NCBI RefSeq assembly: GCF_000688375.1
Contig: NZ_JIAF01000004.1
Location: forward strand, 1,736,001 to 1,800,000
DNA from: Prevotella sp. HUN102
GTDB taxonomy: Bacteria; Bacteroidota; Bacteroidia; Bacteroidales; Bacteroidaceae
Reading direction: 5' to 3'
Length of the DNA stretch: 64,000 nt
Shown here: one piece after another, positions 53,213 through 61,145 of the stretch
Layout: each line of letters begins with the position of its first letter
Position numbering within the stretch: the first letter of the stretch is position 1
Position numbers and translations under genes: made by a program
Notes under the pieces: model-generated
The model's database searches: none
What the model was told of the DNA's origin: nothing
Seen by the model: only the letters and a program-made list of their open reading frames with translations

Positions 53213-53441
53213 CGGCATTCCGAGCCATCGGTAAGGAAATGAATAATCGGCATTCTCAGAAGATGAGAAACACAGGAGATGAAAGCCAAGCATAGTATAT
53301 GCGAGGGTATTCCATCGGTAACATTGCAAGACGTCAGTTTGTAGCCACAAACTGCGCTTGCCCCCTTTACCGCTACGCTCAGGGGGAGAGCCGTAATCAC
53401 TTCGTTCTCATCGGTCGGAATGCCTTAATGAACAAACTAAT
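53213..53441 (+). other. Candidate origin of transfer (oriT)
   Basis: 229 non-coding bases directly before mobC/mobA. Contains the palindromes TTTGT-AGCC-ACAAA (near 53340) and CCCCCT/AGGGGG (near 53366-53390), with GCGCTTGCC between them, the usual layout of a relaxase target: inverted repeats followed by the nick site. Nick position not determinable. Confidence 0.55.
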
Positions 53442-53870
53442 ATGAAACCCAAAACAGATAAAGAGAAAAGGAAGAAGAAGTCCAATAAGACCTGCCTTCT
53501 TCGGGTACGCTGCTCCGAAGAGGAGAAAGCAAGGATACAAAAGCGAGCGGAACGGACGGGCAAGAAACTCTCCGAGTTCTGTCGGGAGGCATTGCTTACC
53601 GGAGAGATTGTTGCCGTTCCCCAATTGGGAGAACACGAACGGGAAGCCATTCGGGTATTGCAACGGGTCAGCTACTTCTTCAGTCACATTTCCAACTTGA
53701 TTAAGACGAAAGACCCCTCTTGGGTTGCCATTGCCAAGAACCTTTCTTGCATTTCACTACACGCTTTCGAGCGATTTTACAGTCCTCGGTATCGGATTAC
53801 GGACGAGATATATGATGTTCTAAATATGAAGCGCAATGATAGCGAAGTGCAAAGCCATAGCACACGGTAA
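53442..53870 (+). CDS. Mobilization protein MobC-like
   Basis: 142 residues. Basic N terminus (KPKTDKEKRKKKSNK), ribbon-helix-helix segment LLRVRCSEEEKARIQKRAERTGKKLSEFCREALLTG, then the relaxosome MobC region LQRVSYFFSHISNLIKTKDPSW. Binds oriT and helps the relaxase. Its end overlaps the relaxase start by 35 bases, so translation is coupled. Confidence 0.85.
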   Translation: MKPKTDKEKRKKKSNKTCLLRVRCSEEEKARIQKRAERTGKKLSEFCREALLTGEIVAVPQLGEHEREAIRVLQRVSYFFSHISNLIKTKDPSWVAIAKNLSCISLHAFERFYSPRYRITDEIYDVLNMKRNDSEVQSHSTR

Positions 53871-54840
53871 GACGGCATTGGAGTATATCTTCCGAGAAAC
53901 GAAGCTCAAGAATAAGCTCTTAATCCAGAACCTTTGCAGAGATACGGCAGAGAGAATATACGAAGAGATGAACCTTGTCAATCGGTTCAACAGCCGTTGT
54001 CGCAACAAATTCCTGCGGATGGAAATCGGTATCGCTCCGAAAGATGAAGCAGGAATGAATTGGAAGAAGCTCCGAGAAATAGCCTGTGAGTTTATCCAAG
54101 CAATGAAATTGCAGGAGTATCAGGTGGTAGCCGTTACGCATAAGGATACCGACAATCTGCACATTCATGTCATTGCCAATCGGATGAGTATGAACGGGGT
54201 GGTTTATGATACGACCTTTGTGAGCAACAAGGCAGCACGGGTGGCAGAGGAATTAAGTCGCAAGCACGGTCTAACCATTGCCAACGAGATACGGGTGGAG
54301 AAACGGTATCAAAAGCCGAGAGCCAATCAGACACGGGAGGCGAGCAAGGAGAGACTACGTACAATGGCTTACGGATTGTTAGGAAAATATACGAATGGCG
54401 GAGTGAATGGCTATGCTTCCTTTCGGTATGATTTGAGACGACAAGGAGTAACCGTTGAACAGATGAAGAACAAGAAAGGCGGAATCTATGGACTGAAGTT
54501 TCTTTTTGAGGGGCAGACGTTCAAGGCTTCGGAGATAGGACGAGAGTTTGGATATAACTCTCTGTTGAAGCAGTTCGGATTATCCTATGCTGCTCCCTAT
54601 CAGTCTTCTGTTCCGATTTATCAGCCGAAAGCCCCTTTACAGGAAGAAAAGCTACAGCCGGCACCAAGTCCTGAACCAAGTCTTGTTGAAAGCGTAGTGG
54701 ATGTGGCTGAAGGGATTGCATCGGGAGTTGGCGGTGTGTTGGACTTCCAAGTCCACGGAGAGGATTATGCGGAGACCGCCTTTCAGCGAAGATTGCGCCA
54801 CGAAGCCGACAAGAAAAAGAAACGGGGAAGAAGGATGTAG
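53836..54840 (+). CDS. Relaxase/mobilization nuclease (MOBP-type)
   Basis: 334 residues. Relaxase domain: first motif near IAHGKTALEYIFRE, and HKDTDNLHIHVIANR (102-116), the metal-binding H-x-D-x-x-N-x-H-x-H motif; no Tyr is unambiguously assignable as nucleophile. The C-terminal third is low complexity (Pro/Gln/Glu), ending in a Lys/Arg cluster. Nicks oriT and leads the strand into a helper's transfer channel. Overlaps mobC. Rightmost gene of the element. Confidence 0.9.
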   Translation: MIAKCKAIAHGKTALEYIFRETKLKNKLLIQNLCRDTAERIYEEMNLVNRFNSRCRNKFLRMEIGIAPKDEAGMNWKKLREIACEFIQAMKLQEYQVVAVTHKDTDNLHIHVIANRMSMNGVVYDTTFVSNKAARVAEELSRKHGLTIANEIRVEKRYQKPRANQTREASKERLRTMAYGLLGKYTNGGVNGYASFRYDLRRQGVTVEQMKNKKGGIYGLKFLFEGQTFKASEIGREFGYNSLLKQFGLSYAAPYQSSVPIYQPKAPLQEEKLQPAPSPEPSLVESVVDVAEGIASGVGGVLDFQVHGEDYAETAFQRRLRHEADKKKKRGRRM

Positions 54841-55216
54841 GAAACAAATTTGCCTTCCCTAAGAAGAAAATCACGAAAGAGCGCTCACTTTCGCTCGCAA
54901 ATCTGTACCTTTGCAAGTGATAATAGTGAGCGTTCTTTGGCTATTCAAAACAATGTGTCTCAAAGCACTCCGCTCATTTCTAAATCGTTACCTATTCACC
55001 CTCCGCTAGATGGTAATGCCTTATTATCCAATAAGATAGTTCGGAGTCGAAAAATCCATCTGCTGAATAAATCAACAGGCGTTAATATCCTTTGCAGACT
55101 TGTAATCTTATGACTCTGAAGTCTGACCTAATTCCAAACTCAAGTTGTTATCACGATGCCGTAGACTTACCTGCATAATTATACATATCATAATGAATAT
55201 AGTTTTGATTTTATAA

Positions 55217-55315
55217 ACACTTGAAAATAAGTAAATTACAAACGTTATTCATTTGTGCGAAGAATGCGTTCCAATCTTCGCACAAATGAATTGTATTTAT
55301 CGCACAAACGCAAGC
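55217..55315 (-). repeat. Dispersed two-hairpin repeat, copy D (partial, diverged)
   Basis: Starts with the tail CTTGAAAATAAGT, then perfect 14-base arms CATTTGTGCGAAGA (55250-55263) and TCTTCGCACAAATG (55275-55288), followed by a remnant second stem with CGCACAAACG. The stem base differs from copies A-C but is compensated on both arms. Confidence 0.65.
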
Positions 55316-55570
55316 CATTTGTCGGATAATTGAAAGACAGCAATGCGTATTCTGTTTTTTTTGAATAAGAATACAAGGATATTTCCCATAAATATTATCA
55401 GCTTACAGATACCAAAGACGGAAAAGTTTTCAAGGAACGCACGGAACATTAATAGAAACAACTGGGTATTTATCTTATCACTATACATTCGTTTTTTGAA
55501 TTATTCTACTATCCTTAATATTTGTCAAAAGAAAATAGTTGCAGGAAGTGTGTGTTTTAAAAAGTTTTAC

Positions 55571-55578
55571 TACTTTTG
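55571..55578 (+). promoter_or_regulatory. -7 box TACTTTTG of xpt
   Basis: TAnnTTTG, with a leader of about 80 bases before the ATG. The leader has an AGGAGGACGCTCGGG segment of unknown role; no purine-riboswitch core is recognised. Confidence 0.65.
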
Positions 55579-55665
55579 CACGCAATTAATTAATAGGAGG
55601 ACGCTCGGGAGTTCTTTTGTTATTTCCATCATAGAAGTAAATAACCAACATTAAATAATTGTACA

Positions 55666-56235
55666 ATGAAAACTCTGATTGACCGTATTCTCAAGGAAGG
55701 AAAGTGCTTTGAGGGAGGAATATTGAAAGTAGACAAGTTCATCAACCATCAGATGGATCCTAATCTGATGAAACAAGTAGCCGTGGAACTGATTCGCCGT
55801 TATGCTTCTACGGACATCAACAAAATTATCACGGTGGAGGCAAGTGGTATTGCGCCTGCCATTATGATGGGATTCCTGTTGGATCTGCCTGTGGTTTTCG
55901 CAAAGAAAAAGAAACCGTCTACTATGGTGGATATGCTGTCTACGACGGTTGTTTCGTTTACCAAGCAGCGCGAATACCACGTCTGTATCTCCAGCGAATA
56001 CCTCACGAAAGACGACAAAGTGCTCTTTGTGGACGACTTCCTCGCATACGGCAATGCGGCAAAGGGAATCATAGACCTTTGCAGACAGGCCGGGGCAGAG
56101 CTTGTGGGAACAGGATTCATCATTGAGAAGGCTTTCCAGAATGGTCGAAAAGTGATTGAGGAGGCCGGCGTGCGATGTGAAAGTCTGGCAATAATAGAAT
56201 CGCTCGACAATTGTGAAATACGGATAAGACAATAG
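55666..56235 (+). CDS. xpt: Xanthine phosphoribosyltransferase
   Basis: Converts xanthine and PRPP to XMP. 189 residues, standard. PRPP-binding motif [13 protein letters not shown] (about 122-134) and [10 protein letters not shown] (PPi loop region). The permease gene follows 196 bases downstream on the same strand, supporting a xanthine uptake-and-salvage pair; both may be read from the promoter at 55571. Confidence 0.94.
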   Translation: MKTLIDRILKEGKCFEGGILKVDKFINHQMDPNLMKQVAVELIRRYASTDINKIITVEASGIAPAIMMGFLLDLPVVFAKKKKPSTMVDMLSTTVVSFTKQREYHVCISSEYLTKDDKVLFVDDFLAYGNAAKGIIDLCRQAGAELVGTGFIIEKAFQNGRKVIEEAGVRCESLAIIESLDNCEIRIRQ

Positions 56236-56431
56236 GGCTTCGGTAAACGGATTTCTAAGGAAGCGAGCTGACAAGTAAGTTACAAGAAACGACTTTCATA
56301 CCCGTATTAAAGCCTGCTTACCTGCTCGTTTCTTTTGTGGTTTGTCTGTCGTTTTGTCTTCCGGTTATCTCGTTCCTGATGCCCTTAGTTTTCTTATCTA
56401 TAAATTTACTCGTCATCTATTTTATCATATT

Positions 56432-57775
56432 ATGGAAAAATCTAAAGAACTCATCTATGGTCTGAACGACCGTCCACCATTGCGCGAAAGTTTGTTTGCC
56501 GCGCTTCAGCATCTGCTGGCTATCTTTGTTGCCATTATCACTCCTCCGTTGATTATCAGCTCTGCCTTGCAGTTCGATATCGAAACCACAGGTTTTCTGG
56601 TATCAATGTCATTGTTCGTTTCGGGTATTGCCACTTTCATTCAGTGCTACAAGCTCGGTCCTGTGGGTGCAGGACTGCTCTGTATTCAGGGCACCTCCTT
56701 CTCTTTCATCAGTCCGATTATCGGTGCCGGTATGCTGGGAATGGCGAACGGAAAAATGAATGTGGAGATGGGGCTGAGCTATATCTTCGGTGCTTGTCTG
56801 CTGGCATCGGTGGTTGAGATGTTTGTGAGCCGAATCCTGCCTTATATGCGCAGGATTATCACGCCGTTGGTATCGGGTATAGTGGTGTCGCTCATCGGTA
56901 TGTGCCTTATCAAGGCCGGTATCAATTCGTGTGGCGGAGGCAACGCGGCAATGGAAGCAGGCACTTTCGGATCGATGCAGAACCTTGGACTGGCGTTGCT
57001 TGTTTTGGTAAGCATCATTTTCTTCAACCGTTCCAACAACCGTTTCTTCCGAATGGCATCCATCGTCTTGGGATTGGTTATCGGCTGCGTGGCGGCTTAT
57101 TTCCTCGGAATGATAGATTTCTCTAAACTGAATGGCGCAGGTGCGTTGAACATTCCTCAACCGTTCAAGTATGGTTTGCGTTTCGATGTGGGTTCAATCA
57201 TTGGCTTGGGGTTGATTTACTTGGTTACGGCTGTTGAGGCCTATGGCGACATTACTGCCAATTCGCTGATTTCCGACGAACCAGTTGAAGGTCCGGTGTT
57301 TATGAAACGCGCACAGGGAGGTATTCTTGCCGACGGTTTCAATTCGTTTCTGGCAGCCGTTTTCAATAGTTTCCCGAACTCAATCTTTGCGCAGAACAAC
57401 GGTATGATTCAATTAACGGGCGTGGCAAGCCGTTATGTTGGCTATTTCATTGCGGCTGCCTTGGTGCTGCTCGGACTGTTTCCGGTGGTGGGGCAGCTTT
57501 TCTCATTGATTCCCGACTGCGTGCTCGGTGGTGCAACGCTGCTGATGTTCGGTACGGTGGCTGCTGCCGGTATCAGAATCATCGCCGCAACCACCATCAA
57601 CCGTAAGGCCGTCTTGGTAATGGCCATCAGCTTCGCAATGGGACTCAGCGTGGAACTGGTGCCGAACATTCTCGGTCAGATGCCCGATGTGATAAAGAAT
57701 ATCTTTTCGAGTGGAATCACTATGGGAGGTCTTACCGCCATTCTTGCCAATGCTTTCATCAGAATTAAAGAATAG
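56432..57775 (+). CDS. Nucleobase:cation symporter (NCS2), xanthine permease
   Basis: 447 residues from MEKSKELIYGLNDRPPLRES; a Met at 56342 would add 30 residues unlike the family and is rejected. 12-14 transmembrane segments with the NCS2 landmarks: GTSFSFISPIIG, LVTAVEAYGDITANS (the substrate-binding EAxGD-like motif) and QNNGMIQLTGVASRYVG (the family signature N-x-G-x-x-x-x-T). Xanthine or uric acid is the likely substrate from the xpt neighbour. Confidence 0.93.
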   Translation: MEKSKELIYGLNDRPPLRESLFAALQHLLAIFVAIITPPLIISSALQFDIETTGFLVSMSLFVSGIATFIQCYKLGPVGAGLLCIQGTSFSFISPIIGAGMLGMANGKMNVEMGLSYIFGACLLASVVEMFVSRILPYMRRIITPLVSGIVVSLIGMCLIKAGINSCGGGNAAMEAGTFGSMQNLGLALLVLVSIIFFNRSNNRFFRMASIVLGLVIGCVAAYFLGMIDFSKLNGAGALNIPQPFKYGLRFDVGSIIGLGLIYLVTAVEAYGDITANSLISDEPVEGPVFMKRAQGGILADGFNSFLAAVFNSFPNSIFAQNNGMIQLTGVASRYVGYFIAAALVLLGLFPVVGQLFSLIPDCVLGGATLLMFGTVAAAGIRIIAATTINRKAVLVMAISFAMGLSVELVPNILGQMPDVIKNIFSSGITMGGLTAILANAFIRIKE

Positions 57776-57826
57776 CGTTTGAGAAAGTTTTAGTGATTAA
57801 TTCCTGATTTTCTCCGATTTAATTTC

Positions 57827-57834
57827 TACCTTTG
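57827..57834 (+). promoter_or_regulatory. -7 box TACCTTTG before the 149-residue membrane protein
   Basis: TAnnTTTG, 77 bases before the ATG at 57911. Confidence 0.65.
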
Positions 57835-57910
57835 CAATAGATAGAATCATTCGTGCTTTAACGGTGAGACTATCTATTGTGGTTTTTTAGATTAAGGAAA
57901 CAGACAGAAT

Positions 57911-58360
57911 ATGGCAAAAAGTAACAAAAAGCGAGGATTCAGACACAGCTTGACATTCAAGATTCTGTGTGGTATGGCAGTTCTCTTCGTATTGGGAATT
58001 ATCTATAATATGATTGTTGCCGAGGATGCTGAGGTTGCTTCGGAGATTAAAGAAGAGGAAGAAATGCGTAAGGCAGCCCTCGATACGTTGGATATCATCG
58101 GCGACTATTTGTGGCCGAATGCCAAACCGGTGGTCAGCAAAGATACTGCTGCCGTGAAAAAAGAAGAAGACAGGAAAGGTGACGAGCGAAAGGAGGACAA
58201 GAACGAAGGCAAGACTAGTAGAGAAATAGAAATGCCTGAAGTGCAGTTGCCGCCTGCTCCTGCTCCTGCCACCGACCCAATTCCTGCGATTGACCCGAAG
58301 CCAAGTGCTCCGACTGTGGAGAAGATGGATGCGTCGAAGGTGGAAAAGATAGAGCAATAA
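57911..58360 (+). CDS. Small membrane-anchored protein with Lys/Glu/Pro-rich tail
   Basis: 149 residues. Basic N terminus (MAKSNKKRGFRHS), one transmembrane segment (about 18-37: ILCGMAVLFVLGIIYNMIV), then an acidic-basic charged periplasmic region (DRKGDERKEDKNEGKT) and a Pro/Ala-rich section (LPPAPAPATDPIPAID). Probable inner-membrane spacer or scaffold. No family recognised. The DUF4251 lipoprotein follows 71 bases later. Confidence 0.65.
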   Translation: MAKSNKKRGFRHSLTFKILCGMAVLFVLGIIYNMIVAEDAEVASEIKEEEEMRKAALDTLDIIGDYLWPNAKPVVSKDTAAVKKEEDRKGDERKEDKNEGKTSREIEMPEVQLPPAPAPATDPIPAIDPKPSAPTVEKMDASKVEKIEQ

Positions 58361-58420
58361 CAGGAATCCGAATCCGTTGCTTGCAGAAATACCCTACAAT
58401 TTTCAATAATTAACACGAAA

Positions 58421-58426
58421 AGGAGG
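58421..58426 (+). promoter_or_regulatory. Canonical Shine-Dalgarno AGGAGG of the DUF4251 gene
   Basis: Five bases separate it from the ATG at 58432; rare in this window. Confidence 0.65.
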
Positions 58427-58431
58427 TTTTT

Positions 58432-58953
58432 ATGAAGAAGATAATGATGTTGCTGCTCGGGGCGATGTTGCTCGTCGGCTGTGCAACTGTCTATTATGAT
58501 TCAAACGGCAATCCTGTTCCGAAAGAACAGGTTATGCACTTGAAGAAGAAAGCCGTGCAAGGACATCTTGCTGAACGCCGATACAGAATTTTCGTGAATC
58601 GTGTTTATCCGATACGAGGTCCGTCGCACGATCTTCGAGACGATTGGGGAATGGAAGTGAGCGGCGACTCCGTGGGGTTGTTCCTTCCGTATTTCGGCCG
58701 TGTATATCAGGTTCCTTATGGCAGAGGATTGGGCTTGAACATCATTACGAAATTGCAATCCTACGAGGAAGAACCCATCAAGAATGGAATACGTATCATT
58801 ATGAAGGCTCGTTCGGAAATAGAGAGCTATCACATCGTGCTCGAAGTTTTCAACGATGCCACCGTCTATCTGAACGTAATGCCCAGTGGAAAGGAGGGCA
58901 TCAGCTATTCCGGCGTGATGGAACTTAATGATGCCTTCAAAGTAAATAAATAA
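58432..58953 (+). CDS. DUF4251 lipoprotein
   Basis: 173 residues. Lipobox MLLVGC (Cys17). DUF4251 domain: SGDSVGLFLPYFGRVYQVPYG and SYHIVLEVFNDATVYLNVMPSG match the family's beta-rich core. Function unknown. One of only two genes here preceded by a full AGGAGG ribosome-binding site, so probably highly translated. Confidence 0.82.
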   Translation: MKKIMMLLLGAMLLVGCATVYYDSNGNPVPKEQVMHLKKKAVQGHLAERRYRIFVNRVYPIRGPSHDLRDDWGMEVSGDSVGLFLPYFGRVYQVPYGRGLGLNIITKLQSYEEEPIKNGIRIIMKARSEIESYHIVLEVFNDATVYLNVMPSGKEGISYSGVMELNDAFKVNK

Positions 58954-59019
58954 AATACAATGACCAGACAAATAAAATTATTGTTCCCCATACTGATAAA
59001 GATTCATTTTTGAGGGACA

Positions 59020-59319
59020 TTGAGTGCGTGGTATGAGAAGGGACAGAACTTCATCAGTGAGAGAGCAAAGAGAACAGACGGGAAAGCACATTATGTGCAT
59101 AAAACCACGAGAAGTGCATACCTGAGTTTAAAGAGAAACATACCATGGCTGTGGACTTACTATGACTATCCGAAACTGGGCTTACCTAATACTAACAATG
59201 AGCTAGAAGTCCTCAACTCTAATGTGAAAACAAAATTAAACTTGCACAAGAGCATTACCAAAGAAAGAAGAAAAGTGTTCATACAGGACTTGTTAAAGGT
59301 TCATTCCCCTAATAGATAA
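59020..59319 (+). pseudogene. C-terminal fragment of an IS256-type (Zn-binding variant) transposase
   Basis: About 99 codons corresponding to the last third of the transposase: WYEKGQNFISERAKRTDGKAH, YDYPKLGLPNTNNELEVLN, KTKLNLHKSITKERRKVFIQDLL. The expected catalytic Glu context L-E-G is altered to LEV. N-terminal and catalytic Asp regions are missing, so this is an old remnant. Related to, but different from, the IS at 61757. Confidence 0.75.
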
Positions 59320-59332
59320 AGGGGAAATGAAC
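59299..59332. terminator. Hairpin at the right end of the IS remnant
   Basis: GTTCATT-CCCCT pairs with AGGGG-AAATGAAC with one bulge, followed by a run of six T; also able to terminate pepD from the other side. Confidence 0.7.
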
Positions 59333-59363
59333 TTTTTTAAGTCTCTTTTTGTCTCTTACACCT

Positions 59364-60815
59364 TTATTTTATATTTTTGAGCACAGCAAGCAGATGATCC
59401 CAAACCATTTGGGCTGATGGGATGTGGAGACGCTCTTCTGGTGTGTGTACAAAACGGAGAGTAGGACCGAAACTTACCATATCCAAATCAGGATATTTCT
59501 CTGAGAACAGACCACACTCAAGGCCTGCGTGAATACCAAGTACCTGTGGTTCTTTATCAAAGAGTTTCTTATATTCCTCAACAGCAACTTCTACGAGCTT
59601 AGAGTTTGGATTCATTTTCCAACCCGGATAGGCACCGCCTTGAATCACTTCAGCTCCTGCAAGTTCCAAGCAAGCCTTTACGGTATTGGCCATATTCTTG
59701 AGATTGCTCATCACGCTTGAACGCTGAGAAGCCACAACCTTTACTTCGTTTTCCGAACTCTGAACCACGGCCACGTTGCTTGATGTTTCCACGAGATAGG
59801 CAAGCACTTCGTCCTGACAGTTGGCAACTGGTCCGTTGTCGATAGCCTGCATAGCCAAGATAAGATTTCGGCTCACGTTCTTATTCATTACCTTCTGAAC
59901 ATCAGTACTTTCCAATCCCCACACCATATTAGGGTCAGATACGTGATATTCGTCTTCTACACCCTTTGTGAAGATGTTCCATTCTGCCTTTACCTCTTCT
60001 TTCTTATCGTTGGGAATGGCAAAGACAATCTTGCCGTCGCGAGGAATTGCGTTGTCCATCTTTCCGGAATTCCACTGTGCCAAACGAAGGTCCATCTTCT
60101 CTTGAATGATGTAGAGGAAACGAGCCATAATCTTGATGGCATTAGCGCGCTTCTTGTTGATATCATCGCCGGAGTGCCCACCGATGAGTCCCTTCAGACT
60201 GGCTTCCATAAAGAAGAAGTTTGCCGGAGCTTCCTCGCGTTCAAATTTGAATTTGGCATTTGTAGTGATACCACCTGCACAACTCACGAATAATTGACCT
60301 TCATCTTCGGAATCAAGATTGATAAGATACTTACCAGTCATAAATCCCGGTTCGATACCTTCTGCGCCTGTCAGACCTGTTTCCTCATCAACGGTAAACA
60401 GACATTCGATAGGTCCGTGCTCAATGTCGTCAGAATCAAGGATTGCCAACTCGTATGCGCAGCCAATACCATCGTCGGCACCGAGTGTTGTACCCTTGGC
60501 AGTGAGCCATTCTCCTTCAACGTAAGTGATGATAGGATCATTGAAGAAATCTATTTCATAATCCACCAACTTGTCGCAAACCATATCCATATGGCTCTGA
60601 ATTACCACCGTCGGTACGTTCTCCATACCTTTTGTGGCAGGTTTGCTGATAAGCACGTTACCGGTTTTGTCTACCTTTGTATCGAGATTGCGGCTCTTGC
60701 CGAATTCTACCAAATACTCAATCATTTTTTCCTCGTGCTTTGATGGACGAGGAATTTCATTGATTTTAGCAAATTGCTCGAATACACGAGCGGGCTTTAA
60801 TTGAATGTTTTCCAT
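59364..60815 (-). CDS. pepD: Aminoacyl-histidine dipeptidase (M20 family)
   Basis: Zn-dependent cytoplasmic dipeptidase (carnosinase type). 483 residues from MENIQLKPARVFEQFAKIN; the upstream Met at 60881 lies in the promoter. Metal-binding motifs: QSHMDMVCDK (His/Asp), LGADDGIGCAYELA (bridging Asp), TVDEETGLTGA (Glu general base), and HAGLECGLFSEKYPDLD late. Internal dimerisation domain between. Divergent from the small membrane gene, with face-to-face -7 boxes. Confidence 0.95.
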   Translation of the reverse strand: MENIQLKPARVFEQFAKINEIPRPSKHEEKMIEYLVEFGKSRNLDTKVDKTGNVLISKPATKGMENVPTVVIQSHMDMVCDKLVDYEIDFFNDPIITYVEGEWLTAKGTTLGADDGIGCAYELAILDSDDIEHGPIECLFTVDEETGLTGAEGIEPGFMTGKYLINLDSEDEGQLFVSCAGGITTNAKFKFEREEAPANFFFMEASLKGLIGGHSGDDINKKRANAIKIMARFLYIIQEKMDLRLAQWNSGKMDNAIPRDGKIVFAIPNDKKEEVKAEWNIFTKGVEDEYHVSDPNMVWGLESTDVQKVMNKNVSRNLILAMQAIDNGPVANCQDEVLAYLVETSSNVAVVQSSENEVKVVASQRSSVMSNLKNMANTVKACLELAGAEVIQGGAYPGWKMNPNSKLVEVAVEEYKKLFDKEPQVLGIHAGLECGLFSEKYPDLDMVSFGPTLRFVHTPEERLHIPSAQMVWDHLLAVLKNIK

Positions 60816-60854
60816 TTTTAATAATTTTTTATTTGATATCTTGCTGATTTGTAT

Positions 60855-60862
60855 TACCTTTG
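60855..60862 (+). promoter_or_regulatory. -7 box TACCTTTG of the 64-residue membrane protein
   Basis: Lies inside the predicted pepD leader; points right. Confidence 0.65.
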
Positions 60863-60878
60863 CCGAAAATATCACTTG

Positions 60879-60886
60879 CAAAGTTA
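60879..60886 (-). promoter_or_regulatory. -7 box TAACTTTG of pepD
   Basis: Points left toward pepD and lies inside the leader of the rightward transcript; the two boxes face each other 16 bases apart. Confidence 0.65.
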
Positions 60887-60892
60887 AAGAAA

Positions 60893-61087
60893 ATGATTGA
60901 TACTCTATTGTTGAGTGTGTTAATAATTGCTATTGCAATGCTTTTGTTGGGTGTAAGAGTATTCTTCCAAAAAGGCGGCAGTTTCAAATCGCAGCACATT
61001 CACGACAATGAACATCTGCGCAAGAAGGGAATCCATTGCGTGATAGATCAGGACAAGGCTGCACGAGCAGCCAACAAAGCCTATTAA
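60893..61087 (+). CDS. Small membrane protein, 64 residues
   Basis: From MIDTLLLSVLIIAIAMLLLG, one transmembrane helix, then a cytoplasmic tail with a His-rich stretch (SQHIHDNEHLRKKGIHC) and a C-terminal DQDKAARAANKAY. The His and single Cys could bind metal or heme, but this is speculation. A Met at 60860 lies before the predicted transcription start and is rejected. Precedes ompH by 58 bases, so likely one transcript. Confidence 0.7.
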   Translation: MIDTLLLSVLIIAIAMLLLGVRVFFQKGGSFKSQHIHDNEHLRKKGIHCVIDQDKAARAANKAY

Positions 61088-61145
61088 GATTCATTTCAAA
61101 CGGCTTTAATAAACAGAAATAATAACAAAAAACAATAAAGAAAAA

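Larger units (their letters stand above)
42596..55097 (+). mobile_element. Integrated mobilizable element (IME) with protease cargo, about 12.5 kb
   Basis: Order: two tyrosine recombinases, small protein, cargo of three secreted proteins (C11 protease, lipoprotein, C10 protease), two excisionase-like HTH proteins, VirE-like ATPase, Toprim primase, DUF3408 protein, candidate oriT, MobC, relaxase. The plan is that of Bacteroidales mobilizable transposons (NBU/Tn4555-like): integration, replication-initiation-like and mob modules, no transfer apparatus. Outer genes are GC-richer than the AT-rich cargo. Ends are tentative: both candidate junctions read TTTGCAG (42596-42602, 55091-55097), and the subterminal regions are inverted copies of each other. 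Confidence 0.75.
54841..55665. other. 825-base gap: element right end, repeat copy D, xpt promoter
   Basis: 54926-55025 is an inverted, diverged copy of the element's left subterminal region (shared AGCGTTCT, GCTAT, CAAAACA, TGTGTC). Candidate junction at 55091. Repeat copy D 55217-55315. A 103-codon plus-strand frame (55343-55654) crosses the xpt promoter and is not believed. Confidence 0.6.
58954..59363. other. 410-base gap holding an IS remnant
   Basis: Contains a 3' fragment of an IS256-type transposase (59020-59319) and its right end/terminator (59299-59332). No intact gene. Confidence 0.65.

Noticed and set aside
55091..55125. tRNA gene or tRNA fragment at the right junction of the mobilizable element
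   Set aside because: A GCAGACT/AGTCTG hairpin is visible but no cloverleaf, anticodon arm or T-loop sequence can be drawn.
55343..55654. 103-codon plus-strand frame before xpt
   Set aside because: It runs through the xpt promoter and leader, has an Asn/Ile/Phe composition typical of AT-rich non-coding DNA, and no recognisable motif.
55579..55665. Purine riboswitch in the xpt leader
   Set aside because: The three-way-junction consensus segments are not present.
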